Shown here piece after piece: positions 17,864 through 26,744 of a DNA stretch of 60,956 bases; position 1 is the stretch's first letter, and the number at the start of each line of letters is the position of its first letter. Source of the stretch: Sphaerisporangium rufum (GTDB lineage: Bacteria > Actinomycetota > Actinomycetes > Streptosporangiales > Streptosporangiaceae); assembly GCF_016863395.1 (NCBI RefSeq), contig NZ_BOOU01000083.1, positions 1 to 60,956 on the forward strand. The letters are read 5' to 3'. The notes below the pieces were generated by a model that made no database searches, was not told where the DNA came from, and saw only the letters and a program-made list of their open reading frames with translations. The position numbers were made by a program, and so were the translations under genes.

Positions 17864-18313
17864 TCACTGGGGGTCGAGGATGAGGGCGCGGTGGGAGTCC
17901 TGGAGGCCGGGCGGGAGGGCGTCGAGGGCGAACCAGGCGGCCTCCAGGATCTCCAGGGGATCGACGCGGAGGGTGCCGCCGACCGGTTCGGCGTCGTAGG
18001 CCACCTCCAGCCGGAGCCGGAAGCCGCTGCGCAGCCGGACCAGGCCGCGTACCTTCACCTCCAGGCCGGTCTCCTCGCGCACCTCGCGGGCGACCGTCTG
18101 CTCGAAGGTCTCGCCCGGTTCGGCGTACCCGGTGGGCAGGCCCCACGGGCGGCTCTCCGGCCAGAACCGGTGCCGCAGCAGCAGCACCCGGCCCTCGGCG
18201 TCGCGGACCACGCCGGTCACGCCGACCAGGAAGGTGGCGTGCCGCAGCCGCACGATCCGCCACTGCGCCGTGCCGCTCAACGAATGCCACATCCGGGCGG
18301 CGATCCGTTTCAC
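17864..18313 (-). CDS. Nudix hydrolase
   Basis: 149 residues. The Nudix box GYAEPGETFEQTVAREVREE followed by TGLEV is complete, so a Mg2+-dependent diphosphohydrolase is expected; WGLPTG just before it is typical. The N-terminus (MKRIAARMWHSLSGTAQWRIVRLRH) is basic and helical. It overlaps the upstream MerR gene by 4 nt (ATGA), which implies translational coupling. The substrate is not predictable. Confidence 0.88.
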   Translation of the reverse strand: MKRIAARMWHSLSGTAQWRIVRLRHATFLVGVTGVVRDAEGRVLLLRHRFWPESRPWGLPTGYAEPGETFEQTVAREVREETGLEVKVRGLVRLRSGFRLRLEVAYDAEPVGGTLRVDPLEILEAAWFALDALPPGLQDSHRALILDPQ

Positions 18314-18810
18314 CGGGCCACGCCGGCCGGTCGCGCCGCGGCAGGCACGGGGGCCGGCACGGCGGCCGGCACGGCGGCCGGCACGGAGGTCGGCACGGAG
18401 GTCGGTACGGCGGCCGGCATCGCGCCTGGTGCCGGGCCGGCCGGGGAGCCGGTCGTGCCGAGCCGGCCGGCCAGGCGGTCACGCAGCAGGGTGAGCCGGG
18501 CGATCTCGGCGTCCAGGGTGGCCAGCCGGCGCTCGGCCACCCCGCCGGGGCTGCTGCAGCCCGGCCCGCCGTACGGCGGCACCAGGCCGGCGAGCGCGTC
18601 GAGCCGGTCGGCGCATCCGGCGACGTCCTCCACGGTCAGCCCGTACGACAGCAGCTCGCGCACCACGCGCACCCGGGCCACGTCGGCCGGGCCGTACTCC
18701 CGCTGGCCGGTGCCGGTCCGCGCCGGCGGGGGAAGCAGCCCGCGCTGCTCGTAGAACCTCAGGGCCCGGGGGGTGGTGCCCGCTGCCGCCGCCGCCTCGC
18801 CGATCCGCAC
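18310..18810 (-). CDS. MerR-family transcriptional regulator
   Basis: 166 residues. The N-terminal MerR HTH (MRIGEAAAAAGTTPRALRFY, EQRGLLPP, REYGPADVARV) is complete. A dimerisation helix region at about 95-118 (RRLATLDAEIARLTLLRDRL) follows, with one central cysteine pair candidate (AGCADRL, PGCSSPGG). The C-terminus is a Val-Pro-Ala/Ser-Thr repeat encoded by 12-bp tandem units near 18353-18415. It is 16 bp after the reductase gene and overlaps the Nudix gene by 4 nt, so the three form an operon; autoregulation of the operon is likely. Confidence 0.87.
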   Translation of the reverse strand: MRIGEAAAAAGTTPRALRFYEQRGLLPPPARTGTGQREYGPADVARVRVVRELLSYGLTVEDVAGCADRLDALAGLVPPYGGPGCSSPGGVAERRLATLDAEIARLTLLRDRLAGRLGTTGSPAGPAPGAMPAAVPTSVPTSVPAAVPAAVPAPVPAAARPAGVAR

Positions 18811-18826
18811 GCCGCCTCCAACGGTC

Positions 18827-19846
18827 CTACAGTCGAACCACGACCGTACCGAGATGGCGGCCGCCTATCACCTCCGGCAACGCCGCGGGCGCGCTTTCGA
18901 TGCCCGCAAGCTCGACTCGCGGGAAGGTGATCTGCCCGGCGCGCAGCCACTCGCCGAACCGCGCCGGCCATTCCGCCCGGGTAGCGGGATCACCGGGGTT
19001 CGACACGCCGCGCATCTCGATCCGCTTGATGATGAACGGGAAGGTGTCCAGCTCGACCGGCGCGGTCCCGCCGTTCCCGTCCGGGGCGAGCTGCCCGGAC
19101 AGCGCACCTACCAGGACGAACCGGGCGCCCGGCCGGGCCGCCGCCACCGCGGCCCGGAGCTGCTCGCCGCCCACGTTGTCCAGCAGCACGTCCACCCCGT
19201 CCGGCGCAAGCTTCGCCAGCTGCTCGCCGACCGGTCCGGCGCCGCGCACCACCACGGCGTCGTAGCCCAGCTCGGCGACCAGCCGTTCCGCCTTGTCCGC
19301 CGACCCGGTGCTGCCGATGACCCGGCCGGCGCCGAGCAGCCGGGCGATCTGCCCGGCCATCGACCCGACCGCCCCCGCGCCGCCGGTGACGAACACGGTG
19401 TCACCGGGACGCAGCCGGGCGTCGGTGACCAGCGCCGTGTACGCCGTGGCGCCCTGGGACAGGTGGGCGACCGGATCCGGCAGCGCGTCGCCGAGCGGCA
19501 CGCACGCCTCGGCGGGCACGGCCGCGTACTCGCGCCAGCCCAGCCAGTGCGAGACCAGGTCCCCCGGACGCAGCTCGCCGCCGGCCGGCGCGGCCACCAC
19601 CTCGCCGACGGTCGCGGCCGGTAGCGGGTCCCCGGGGTTCACCGGGGGCAGCGGCATGCCCTCGGCGCCGCCGATCAGCGTGCGCAGCGCGGCGGCGACG
19701 TGGAAGAACCGGTTGCGGACCAGGACCTCGCCCGCCCCCGGCTCCGGGAGCGGTGTCTCGGCGATGGTGAAATGTTCCGGCCCGGGCAACCCGTCCGGCC
19801 GGGCGGCCAGCCGGACCTCACGCGAGACGGACGGCGATGACGACAT
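18827..19846 (-). CDS. NADP-dependent MDR oxidoreductase (zinc-independent)
   Basis: 339 residues. Medium-chain reductase of the prostaglandin/2-alkenal reductase type: GroES-like N-terminus (FFHVAAALRTLIGG), then a Rossmann domain with VFVTGGAGAVGSMAGQIARL near residue 150 and LLDNVGGEQL near 230. Zinc-binding cysteines are absent, as expected for this subfamily, which reduces alpha,beta-unsaturated carbonyls with NADPH. The ATG at 19846 has AAGGAG 6 nt upstream; the longer frame is discarded. First gene of a three-gene operon with MerR and Nudix, so the regulator may respond to electrophile stress (inference). Confidence 0.88.
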   Translation of the reverse strand: MSSSPSVSREVRLAARPDGLPGPEHFTIAETPLPEPGAGEVLVRNRFFHVAAALRTLIGGAEGMPLPPVNPGDPLPAATVGEVVAAPAGGELRPGDLVSHWLGWREYAAVPAEACVPLGDALPDPVAHLSQGATAYTALVTDARLRPGDTVFVTGGAGAVGSMAGQIARLLGAGRVIGSTGSADKAERLVAELGYDAVVVRGAGPVGEQLAKLAPDGVDVLLDNVGGEQLRAAVAAARPGARFVLVGALSGQLAPDGNGGTAPVELDTFPFIIKRIEMRGVSNPGDPATRAEWPARFGEWLRAGQITFPRVELAGIESAPAALPEVIGGRHLGTVVVRL

Positions 19847-19976
19847 GAGAGCTCCTTCGCGACGACCGGCCGGCGATGGCCGGCCGCGGAGACGGTAACC
19901 CCTGACCCGCACGTCAGAGTCAAGCCCGTGCCATCGCCTGGCGTTCCGGCCATCGGGTCGGAGCACCGGGCGAGTG

Positions 19977-21455
19977 CTATCGGCTGGCGGGTGGAGGGCG
20001 TTCGAGGAGGAGGAGGGAGACGCCGCGCAGCGGCCAGGTCCTGGTCACGGTGAACCGTTCCGCCAGGAGTGTGTCGATCTTGGCGGCCATCGCGGGAGCC
20101 ACTCCGTCCCGTGATGGCAGCCCGGTTCCCGGGCGGATGGCCCGCCCGAACTGGTTCCGGACGAGCCAGACCCGTTCCCCGGCCGCCTGGCCGGCCCGTC
20201 TCTCGGGTGGCATGGTCCCGTAGCGGGCCAGGCCCTGGCGGGCCCAGGGCACCAGGTAGACGATCTGGTCGCCGGTCCGGCGCTGTGCCGAGACGATCTC
20301 GGCGGCGGCGCGGTAGCTCATCTGGTGGCCCGGTTCGGTGCGTAGCAGGACCTGCTGCCGGGCGCCGAGCGCCACGGCCACGCCGAGCGCGGCCACCAGG
20401 ACGGTCCGGGGCACGCGGGCCGCGCCCAGCCCGGCGAGCAGGGCGAAGGCGGGGGCGGCGAACAGGACGTACCTGGAGCTGTAGACCGGGGTGGCCAGGT
20501 GGGACACCGCGACCAGGACCGGCGTCGGCAGCACGCCCCAGACGACCAGCCCCGCGATGAAGCGCCGGGGCGGGGGCGCGCCGCGCCGCAGCAGGACCGC
20601 CGCCGAGGCCAGCCCGGTCAGGGCGACCGCCCAGCCGAGGAGGACGGCCGGCAGGTTTCCGGGCTCGGGCTGAGACTGCCAGCCGGTGATCGCGCTGCGG
20701 AACGGCACGATGTGCTCCCATCCCGGCGCCTTGAGCCAGTTCACCTGTCCCACCTGCCCGGCGGAGGCGGCCGCGACGGCGAGGGTGATCGGAGAACCCA
20801 GCGCCAGCCACGGCAGGCAGCGCCGGGAGATGACGAGATGGGCCGGGAGACACAACACCGCGAACAGGTGCGTGCAAGGCAGCAGCATGACGGAGACGAC
20901 ATAGCCCGCCCAGCGTCCCGTCTCCAGCGCCCGATGAAGGCACCAGAAGGAGAGCACGGCGGCGGCGACGGCCATCGTGTACGGCCGGGCCTCCTGCCCG
21001 AAGCGGGAGATCGCCGGCAGCAGGAGAAGGGTGACCCCGGCGACCGTGCCCGCGCGGGCACCGCCGAGCCTGCGGCCGAGGTCGGCGAGCAGTACGGTGG
21101 CGGCGGCCACCGCCAGGGCGGAGGGCAGCCGCAGCCACCAGTCGGCGGCGCCCGCCCGGGACCACACGTACATGAGCAGGTAGTACGGCAGGAAGACCGC
21201 ATCACGGGTCTGGATCGTGTTCCACAGCGTGTCCCAGGAAGCCGTGGTCTGCGCGGTGGCGAGCTCGTCGGCCCACATGGACGGGCCCCAGGAGCCGGTG
21301 ACCGTCAGCGCAAGCGCCAGCATCGGCAGGAGCAAGGGTAATCGCGCCGGGGAGAGGAACCTCCCGGCGAGCCCCCGGCCGGCCGGGCGCTCCCGGCGAC
21401 GCCGGCGAGGCGGGTCCGCCGGACGAACTTCCAGAGCGGCTAAACCGGCCATCAC
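19977..21455 (-). CDS. GT-C type membrane glycosyltransferase (GT39-like)
   Basis: 492 residues with about 10-12 transmembrane helices. The acidic WADELATAQ motif after the first helix is the position of the catalytic Asp-Glu in GT-C enzymes that use polyprenyl-phosphate sugars; FLPYYLLMYVWSRAG and GRWAGYVVSVMLLPCTHLF follow the usual layout. The C-terminal extracytoplasmic part is soluble and ends in an Arg/Pro-rich tail. Such proteins mannosylate or glycosylate proteins or cell-wall polymers; the acceptor is unknown. The first 30 residues are Arg-rich and could be shorter in reality. Monocistronic. Confidence 0.8.
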   Translation of the reverse strand: MMAGLAALEVRPADPPRRRRRERPAGRGLAGRFLSPARLPLLLPMLALALTVTGSWGPSMWADELATAQTTASWDTLWNTIQTRDAVFLPYYLLMYVWSRAGAADWWLRLPSALAVAAATVLLADLGRRLGGARAGTVAGVTLLLLPAISRFGQEARPYTMAVAAAVLSFWCLHRALETGRWAGYVVSVMLLPCTHLFAVLCLPAHLVISRRCLPWLALGSPITLAVAAASAGQVGQVNWLKAPGWEHIVPFRSAITGWQSQPEPGNLPAVLLGWAVALTGLASAAVLLRRGAPPPRRFIAGLVVWGVLPTPVLVAVSHLATPVYSSRYVLFAAPAFALLAGLGAARVPRTVLVAALGVAVALGARQQVLLRTEPGHQMSYRAAAEIVSAQRRTGDQIVYLVPWARQGLARYGTMPPERRAGQAAGERVWLVRNQFGRAIRPGTGLPSRDGVAPAMAAKIDTLLAERFTVTRTWPLRGVSLLLLERPPPASR

Positions 21456-21877
21456 CGGGTGATCTCGGTCTCAGGCCGCGACCGGCGGCCGGCGGGACCG
21501 TGGACGCGGACGGCGTCGACCGGGCGGTCGTGGATCGCCTTGAGCGGTGTTGCGGCATGCGCCGATGACATCCCGTCCCCCTTGCGTCGGGAGGACGGGC
21601 GCGCCGCGGAAGCCCGCGCGCACCGCGCACCGTGGCCGGACGCCCCCCAGGACGCGGCCGGCGGTGACGTTCCTCCGCCCGTACGAACCAGATCAGATGC
21701 AACGGGACGATCTCGGTCCGGTACTCCGGACACCCCGCCTGGAGATCATATTGGCTGCGCACCAGCGGAGGAGGGAATCGGAGAAAGACGCTTTTGTCGG
21801 CTTTTTGAGGGTTATCGGGCGATCTGAGCACTCATGCCCGATCGACCGGGGTGGTGCGGAACCACCGTGCCGGCGAC
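21456..21877. other. 422-bp intergenic region
   Basis: No convincing gene. A lower-GC patch lies at 21740-21835. ATCGGGC at 21814-21820 and GCCCGAT at 21836-21842 are inverted repeats 15 nt apart just after the RidA stop; this could be a weak terminator or operator. The rest shows no coding pattern on either strand. Confidence 0.4.
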
Positions 21878-22276
21878 CTACTCGGCCGGCCGCCGGGCGT
21901 CCACCTCGATCTCGATCTTCATCCGGGGGTCGGCCAGGCCGCACACCATCATGGTGGCCGCCGGCCGGACCGCGCCGAAGGCCTCGCGCAGCACCGGCCA
22001 GCAGGGCTCGAAGTCGTCCCGGTCCGGCAACAGGTACCGCACCCGCACGACGTCGGCGAAGCCGCACCCGGCCTCGGCCAGCGCCGCCCCGATATTGCGC
22101 AGGCACTGCCCGGCCTGCTCGACCACGTCATCGGAGATCGTCATGGTGGTGTAGTCGAACCCGGTGGTACCCGACACGTGCACCCGGTCGCCGTCCACCA
22201 CGGCCCGCGCGTAGCCGATCCGCTCCTCGAACGTGGACCCACTCAAGATCGCCCGCCGCTCCGTCATACCCGCCAC
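21878..22276 (-). CDS. RidA/YjgF/UK114-family protein
   Basis: 132 residues, one RidA domain. Typical segments are ARAVVDGDRVHVSGTTGFD near the start, EAGCGFADVVRVRYLL with the conserved Arg near residue 80, and IEIEVDARRP at the end with the conserved Glu. RidA proteins hydrolyse reactive enamine/imine intermediates; this one has the Arg expected for deaminase activity, though the subfamily is wide. ATG start; a second Met at residue 4. No clear operon partner. Confidence 0.88.
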   Translation of the reverse strand: MAGMTERRAILSGSTFEERIGYARAVVDGDRVHVSGTTGFDYTTMTISDDVVEQAGQCLRNIGAALAEAGCGFADVVRVRYLLPDRDDFEPCWPVLREAFGAVRPAATMMVCGLADPRMKIEIEVDARRPAE

Positions 22277-22343
22277 GCTAGCGCGCCGCGATCACCGTCG
22301 GGCGGCGAGGCCGCCCAGCGGATCCACCGGGATGATAAGGCCC

Positions 22344-23486
22344 CTACGGGGTGCCGGGAAGGTGGACCGTGGCGAGGAGACCGCCGGCGGGGCGAGGGGC
22401 GAGGTCGAGGGTCCCGTGGTGGACGCGGACGATGCTGTGCACGATGGCCAGGCCGAGGCCGACGCCGGCGTGCTCGCCGGTGCGCACGCGTTCGGTACCG
22501 CGCTGGAAGGGTTCGGTGAGGGTCGGTATCAACTCTGGCGGGACCGGGCGCCCGGAGTTCTCCACCCGCAGCACGCTGGTGCCGTCGTGCGCCCAGGTGT
22601 GGACCGTCACGGTGCCACCGGCCGGGAGGTTATGGACGATGGCGTTCTGCACGAGGTTCGTCACCATCCGCGCGAGGAGTTCGGCGGAGCCGTGCGTCCG
22701 GGCCGCGCCGCCGGTGACGGTCAGCGTGATCCGGCGCCGTTCGGCGAAGGGAAGCAGCGTTTCGGCGGTCTCCTCGGCGATCAGGGAGAGGTCAACCCGC
22801 TCGCGGGCCAGGTTCGCCCGGTCACCGCGGCTGAGCAGCAGAAGTGCCTCGGTGATGTCGATCGCCCGCTGGTTGACGGTGTGCAGTCGTTCGACGAGCT
22901 CGTCCCGGTCCGCGGTCGGGTCCTTGCGGGCGACGTCGAGCAGCGCCCGCGAGATCGCCAGCGGGGTGCGCAGCTCGTGGGAGGCGTTCGCGGCGAACCG
23001 CTGCTGCTCGGCGACGTGGGACTCGAGCTGTTCGAGCATCGAGTCGAAGGCGTCGGACAGTTCCCGGAACTCGTCCTGGCGGCCCTGCATGCGGATCCGG
23101 TGGGACAGCGAGCCCGTTCCGGTCGTCCGGGCCGCTTCGGTGATCCGGGTCAGTGGCGCGAGCATCCGGCCGGCGAGGATCCAGCCGCCCAGCAGGCCGA
23201 ACACCAGCAGGCAGGCGAGCGCCTGGGCCGCGCGGGGGAAGAAGGCGCGCTGGAGGTCGGTGCGGTTGGGGACGAACGGCGGAGCCGGCCCCCTGAACCG
23301 GCCGCTGGGCGGCCCTTCCGGAAGGAAGCCGCCCTGCCCGGTCAGGTGCACCCCGTCCGGTACGTAGCGCAGCAGGAACACCCAGACCACGGCCAGCAGG
23401 AGGGCCCCGGCGAGCATGAGGAACCCGGCGTAGCTGAGCGTGAGCCTCAGCCGGGCGCTGAGCCCCGGACGCCTGTTCATGTTCAT
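22344..23486 (-). CDS. sensor histidine kinase, CutS-like, without an adjacent response regulator
   Basis: 380 residues. TM1 at about 18-40, an extracytoplasmic loop rich in Pro/Gly (41-85), TM2 at 88-106, HAMP to about 160, HisKA with the phospho-acceptor in NASHELRTPL (His170), and an HATPase_c domain with NLVQNAIVHN and GVGLGLAIVHSI. It resembles CutS-type kinases of actinobacteria, which are normally encoded next to their regulator. Here the upstream neighbour is a VanZ-like gene and the 166-bp gap holds no receiver domain, so the kinase is an orphan at this locus. Two start Mets (residues 1 and 3). Confidence 0.88.
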   Translation of the reverse strand: MNMNRRPGLSARLRLTLSYAGFLMLAGALLLAVVWVFLLRYVPDGVHLTGQGGFLPEGPPSGRFRGPAPPFVPNRTDLQRAFFPRAAQALACLLVFGLLGGWILAGRMLAPLTRITEAARTTGTGSLSHRIRMQGRQDEFRELSDAFDSMLEQLESHVAEQQRFAANASHELRTPLAISRALLDVARKDPTADRDELVERLHTVNQRAIDITEALLLLSRGDRANLARERVDLSLIAEETAETLLPFAERRRITLTVTGGAARTHGSAELLARMVTNLVQNAIVHNLPAGGTVTVHTWAHDGTSVLRVENSGRPVPPELIPTLTEPFQRGTERVRTGEHAGVGLGLAIVHSIVRVHHGTLDLAPRPAGGLLATVHLPGTP

Positions 23487-23652
23487 GGGTGACGCCAGGG
23501 CGGGCGGGGTTCTTCGCCGGAGGCGACGATTCGCCGGAAGATCGCCATGCCGTCCGGGACGCGGTCGCCGGCGACCCCTGCCCGCCGGCGACCGTCCCGG
23601 ACGGATCCGGCCGGCCGGGACCGGTCCGCCACGGTCGGTACGTGCATGTCCC

Positions 23653-24357
23653 TCAGTCTGCCCTTGCCGCCGTCGGCACCGGTACGAGACGCGGCCGGTC
23701 CGGCGGTACCGCAGCCGTGCGGCGCCACCAGCGGCGCGACGCCAGCCCGAACAGCACCGCGCCGGCGGCGTTGATCAGTACATCGTCGACGGACGACACC
23801 CGGTCCAGCCGCAGGACGTACTGCAGGGTCTCGATCACGACCGAGCAGGCCGCCCCGAGGGCGAGGATCCGCGGCACCGAGGCCAGTGCCGCGAAACGCA
23901 GCGGCGCGAAGAACCCCAGCGCCGCGAGGACCAGCAGGTTGCCGCCGATCCCGAGCGGCCCCATCGTGGCCAGATCGACCAGCGGGACCAGGCTCAACCG
24001 GCCGGGGACGATGCCGGCCCCCGGGCCCGGCATCAGGGTCATCCAGACGAACGGCACCGTCCCGTAGACCATGCCCACCTCGGCCAGCGACTTCCGCCAC
24101 GCCGAGGTGCCGCCGGCGGCCCGCCGGACCAGCGCCACCGCCGACACCACCAGCGCGGCGGCCGGCAGCCCGGCCAGCATCATGAACAGCACGCCGTTCT
24201 CGGTGTCGTAGCAGCCGTGCCACCGGCCGGCCAGGCAGGCCGGTGCGGACATCGTGAGCGGCCGCCGCACGGCGTACATCGCGGCCGCCAGGCCGAGGAC
24301 CGCCAGGCCGCCGAGGAGGATCCAGCGGGCGCGGCGGGCTGGTGCTGTCAGGTTCAT
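23653..24357 (-). CDS. VanZ-like membrane protein
   Basis: 234 residues from the ATG at 24357, or 237 from 24366. About six transmembrane helices with the VanZ signature: polar ends of helices in PFVWMTLMPGPG and the C-terminal block ETLQYVLRLDRVSSVDDVLI followed by NAAGAVLFG. VanZ was named for low-level teicoplanin resistance, but most homologues have no known role. GGAGG overlaps the start region (2 nt before 24357), so the exact start is unsure. It precedes the orphan histidine kinase on the same strand, which makes envelope-stress sensing a possible shared theme (inference). Confidence 0.75.
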   Translation of the reverse strand: MNLTAPARRARWILLGGLAVLGLAAAMYAVRRPLTMSAPACLAGRWHGCYDTENGVLFMMLAGLPAAALVVSAVALVRRAAGGTSAWRKSLAEVGMVYGTVPFVWMTLMPGPGAGIVPGRLSLVPLVDLATMGPLGIGGNLLVLAALGFFAPLRFAALASVPRILALGAACSVVIETLQYVLRLDRVSSVDDVLINAAGAVLFGLASRRWWRRTAAVPPDRPRLVPVPTAARAD

Positions 24358-24505
24358 GCCCTCCATTAGAAAAGGGCGGATGTTGCGGCGGCGTATGAAA
24401 ATCCGGATACGCGCCCAGTGCATCCTCGCCGGCTCGGCGGTGGTGTCTCCCTTTTTCGCGGCGCCCGCCCGATACGCGTGCTGGAAACGCGGCGGATGGG
24501 GGCCG

Positions 24506-24994
24506 TCAGAGCGGCCGGTGCATGACGAGCAGAGCGACGTAGCCGTCGACCGGGTGATGGAAGGCCTCGGGGACGGTGCCCACCACCTGGAAACCGAGCG
24601 AGCGGTACAACCCGATCGCGTTCAGGTTGGTCTCCACGACCGCGTTGAACTGGATGGCACGGAAACCCGCCGCCCGGGCCCAGTCCAGCGTGTACTCGAC
24701 CAGCGCCCGGCCCACCCCGCGTCCGGAATGTTCCGGGTCGACCATGTAGCTGGCGCTCGCCACGTGCGCGCCGTTACCGCTCTGATTGTTGTTCATCTTG
24801 GCGGTGCCCAGCACGGCGCCGGAGTCGCCCACCGCGACCACCGTGCGGTTCGGCGCCGCCAGGTACCACCACTCCTTTCCCTGTTCCTGGTCCAGGTCGG
24901 CGGGATAGGTGAAGGTGTCGCCGGCCGCGACGATCCGGTGGAAGAACGGCCAGATGGCGGGCCAGTCGGCCGCGGTGGCCTCCCTGATGAGCAT
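24506..24994 (-). CDS. GNAT-family N-acetyltransferase
   Basis: 162 residues. Acetyl-CoA binding motif A: YMVDPEHSGRGVGRALVEYT near residue 85-104, then NAVVETNLNAIGLYRSLGFQ, the usual motif B region. The N-terminus MLIREATAADWPAIWPFFHR is typical. The FTYPADLDQEQGKEWWY segment recalls the phosphinothricin-acetyltransferase-like branch. Substrate unknown. Stands alone. Confidence 0.87.
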   Translation of the reverse strand: MLIREATAADWPAIWPFFHRIVAAGDTFTYPADLDQEQGKEWWYLAAPNRTVVAVGDSGAVLGTAKMNNNQSGNGAHVASASYMVDPEHSGRGVGRALVEYTLDWARAAGFRAIQFNAVVETNLNAIGLYRSLGFQVVGTVPEAFHHPVDGYVALLVMHRPL

Positions 24995-25049
24995 CCGCGC
25001 ATGATGCCGGACGCCCGCCGGCCCCCGCCAGCCGTTTTCCGGCGTCCGA

Positions 25050-25550
25050 TCACCCGTGAGCCGGGACGATGGGGGTGGTCGGGTCGTCGTCCCGGGCCAG
25101 GAGCGCCAGCCAGTGCACGGCGCCGGCCACCTGGTCGGTCGGGAACTGGATCTCCGGAGCGTCGGGCGCGGTTCCGGAAACCTGGTAGCTGGTACCCCAC
25201 AGCTTGGTCCGGACGGTGACCCGGGCCGCGCTCGCCCCGTCCGCCCGATAGACGATCATCTCGGTCGGGTGATAGGCGTGCCGGGGCAGGATGGTCACCG
25301 ACCCCATGGCCAGGCGCATCCGCAGGAAGATCCGGGAACGCACGCCGGCCGAGTCCAGCCCCCGGTTCAGCCGGCCGAGCAGTTCGGCGTCCTCATGCGC
25401 CCGCTTCTCCGAGACGGTCTCGGCGACCGGGCGGGGCTCGGCGGTGGAACCGGACAAGGCCGGCGGGATGTCCGTATTTGAAAGCTGCGATGTGATTCGC
25501 GGCACGTTTTCCTGCGGCATGTGAACCCCGTTTCGTCGTCGGTCGTTCAT
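25050..25550 (-). CDS. hypothetical protein next to the XRE/DUF397 genes
   Basis: 166 residues, no recognised domain. The first 45 are polar; the rest mixes charged helices (RAHEDAELLGRLNRGLD) and beta-rich sequence (RVTVRTKLWGTSYQVSG), ending with a helical DQVAGAVHWLALLARDDD. The GC3 pattern is consistent with a real gene. ATG at 25550; a second ATG at 25520 (MPQENVPR) is also possible. It is divergent from the XRE regulator with 118 bp between the two starts, so the two may share a regulatory region. Confidence 0.65.
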   Translation of the reverse strand: MNDRRRNGVHMPQENVPRITSQLSNTDIPPALSGSTAEPRPVAETVSEKRAHEDAELLGRLNRGLDSAGVRSRIFLRMRLAMGSVTILPRHAYHPTEMIVYRADGASAARVTVRTKLWGTSYQVSGTAPDAPEIQFPTDQVAGAVHWLALLARDDDPTTPIVPAHG

Positions 25551-25668
25551 TTGCCACCCAAGCCTGCCGCCCGCGTTCTACGCTGCGTAAGAGCGCGGTC
25601 ACAATGAGGTGACGCCCGCCTCGTTTCCCGCCATTCCATTCCGTTGCATTCCGTTGCGTGGAGGTCAG

Positions 25669-26490
25669 GTGCCGCGGCGACCGAACAACCCGGAGTCCTC
25701 GCCCGCCGCCCGTTTCGGCTTCGAGCTGCGACGGTTCCGCCAGGAGGCGCGGATGACGCAGGCCGACCTCGGCCGCGAGGTCGGCTACACCGGCGCGGCC
25801 ATCGGCGCCCTAGAAAGAGGACTCCGCCTGCCCAAGGACAAGCACCTGGTCGAACAATGCGACGCGGCCCTCACCGCCAACGGAGACCTCCTCCAGATCT
25901 GGGAGGAATGCCGCTCCGACGGCAACCAGCGCTGGTTCTTCCCCTGGCTGGACGTCGAACAGCAAGCCCGGACGCTCCGCACCTGGCAGCCGAATCTGAT
26001 ACCCGGGCTGCTCCAGACGGCTGACTACGCCCGGGTGGTCATCGAGAGACCAGGAATGTCGGCCGCGGAGATCGAAAAGGCGGTGAAAGCGCGACTCGAC
26101 CGCCAGTCGATCTTTGCTCGTGACCGCCCTCCCATGATGTGGGCGGTCCTGGACGAGGTGGTGCTCCAGCGGCCGGTCGGTGGCGCCGACGTCATGAAAG
26201 ACCAGCTCAAGCAACTGCTTACCATGGCCGAACATCCATGTATCACGGTACAGATAGTCCCGTTGTCCGCCGCCTGCACGGCAGGCTTGCTGGGAGGCTT
26301 CGTGCTCGCCCAGATGAGAGATGGACGTGAAGTCGTCTATCTCGATTCCGCCGGTAAGGGACAGGTGACTGCTCAGACGAAGGAAGTTCGCGACATTCAG
26401 CTTCTGTATGAGGCGATAAAAGCCAACGCGTTACCGCAGAACGAATCACTGCTCAAGATCAAGGAGTGGATGAACAGGTGGACGAGCTGA
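25669..26490 (+). CDS. XRE-family HTH regulator with DUF5753
   Basis: 273 residues. The XRE helix-turn-helix is at about 14-70 (LRRFRQEARMTQADLGREVG, GAAIGALERGLRLPK). A DUF5753 sensor-like domain fills the rest, with QPNLIPGLLQTADYARVVI and VQIVPLSAACTAGLLGGFVL. This pairing is abundant in Streptomyces, Actinomadura and relatives, where it acts with a small DUF397 partner (BldB/AbaA-like systems). The GTG at 25669 is preferred because GGAGG sits 4-5 nt upstream; the frame also opens at 25609. It overlaps the DUF397 gene at its 3' end. Confidence 0.9.
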   Translation: MPRRPNNPESSPAARFGFELRRFRQEARMTQADLGREVGYTGAAIGALERGLRLPKDKHLVEQCDAALTANGDLLQIWEECRSDGNQRWFFPWLDVEQQARTLRTWQPNLIPGLLQTADYARVVIERPGMSAAEIEKAVKARLDRQSIFARDRPPMMWAVLDEVVLQRPVGGADVMKDQLKQLLTMAEHPCITVQIVPLSAACTAGLLGGFVLAQMRDGREVVYLDSAGKGQVTAQTKEVRDIQLLYEAIKANALPQNESLLKIKEWMNRWTS

Positions 26491-26687
26491 CGAACGTCGA
26501 ATGGATCAAATCCTCCTACAGTGGCAACAATGGTGGCGACTGCGTCGAGATCGGCTCGCTGGCCGGTGGCGTCGGGGTGCGCGACAGTAAGCGGCCACAC
26601 GGGCCCACGTTGCGGATCGCCGACGACGAATGGCGGGCGTTCCGAGATGGCCTCAAGCGCGGTGGTCTCGACGGCTCGACGGCCTGA
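26466..26687 (+). CDS. DUF397 domain protein (first copy)
   Basis: 73 residues. One DUF397 domain: WIKSSYSGNNGGDCVEIG, GGVGVRDSKRP, TLRIADDEWRAFRDGLK. DUF397 proteins are small partners of XRE/DUF5753 regulators. Start GTG at 26466 or GTG at 26478; AAGGAG at 26461-26466 fits the later one better. Either overlaps the regulator gene, so translation is likely coupled. Confidence 0.87.
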   Translation: MDEQVDELTNVEWIKSSYSGNNGGDCVEIGSLAGGVGVRDSKRPHGPTLRIADDEWRAFRDGLKRGGLDGSTA

Positions 26688-26744
26688 CAGTACGACGGCG
26701 AGTCACGAATCCGATGGGAAGGCGTTGAAGGATTGGCCGGCCTG

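Noticed and set aside
20499..21341. plus-strand ORF opposite the glycosyltransferase gene
   Set aside because: Gln/Arg/Gly-rich antisense translation with no motif, while the minus strand shows clear membrane helices and a GT-C acidic motif.
23487..23652. remnant of a response regulator upstream of the orphan kinase
   Set aside because: Translations of the gap in all frames show no receiver or HTH motif.
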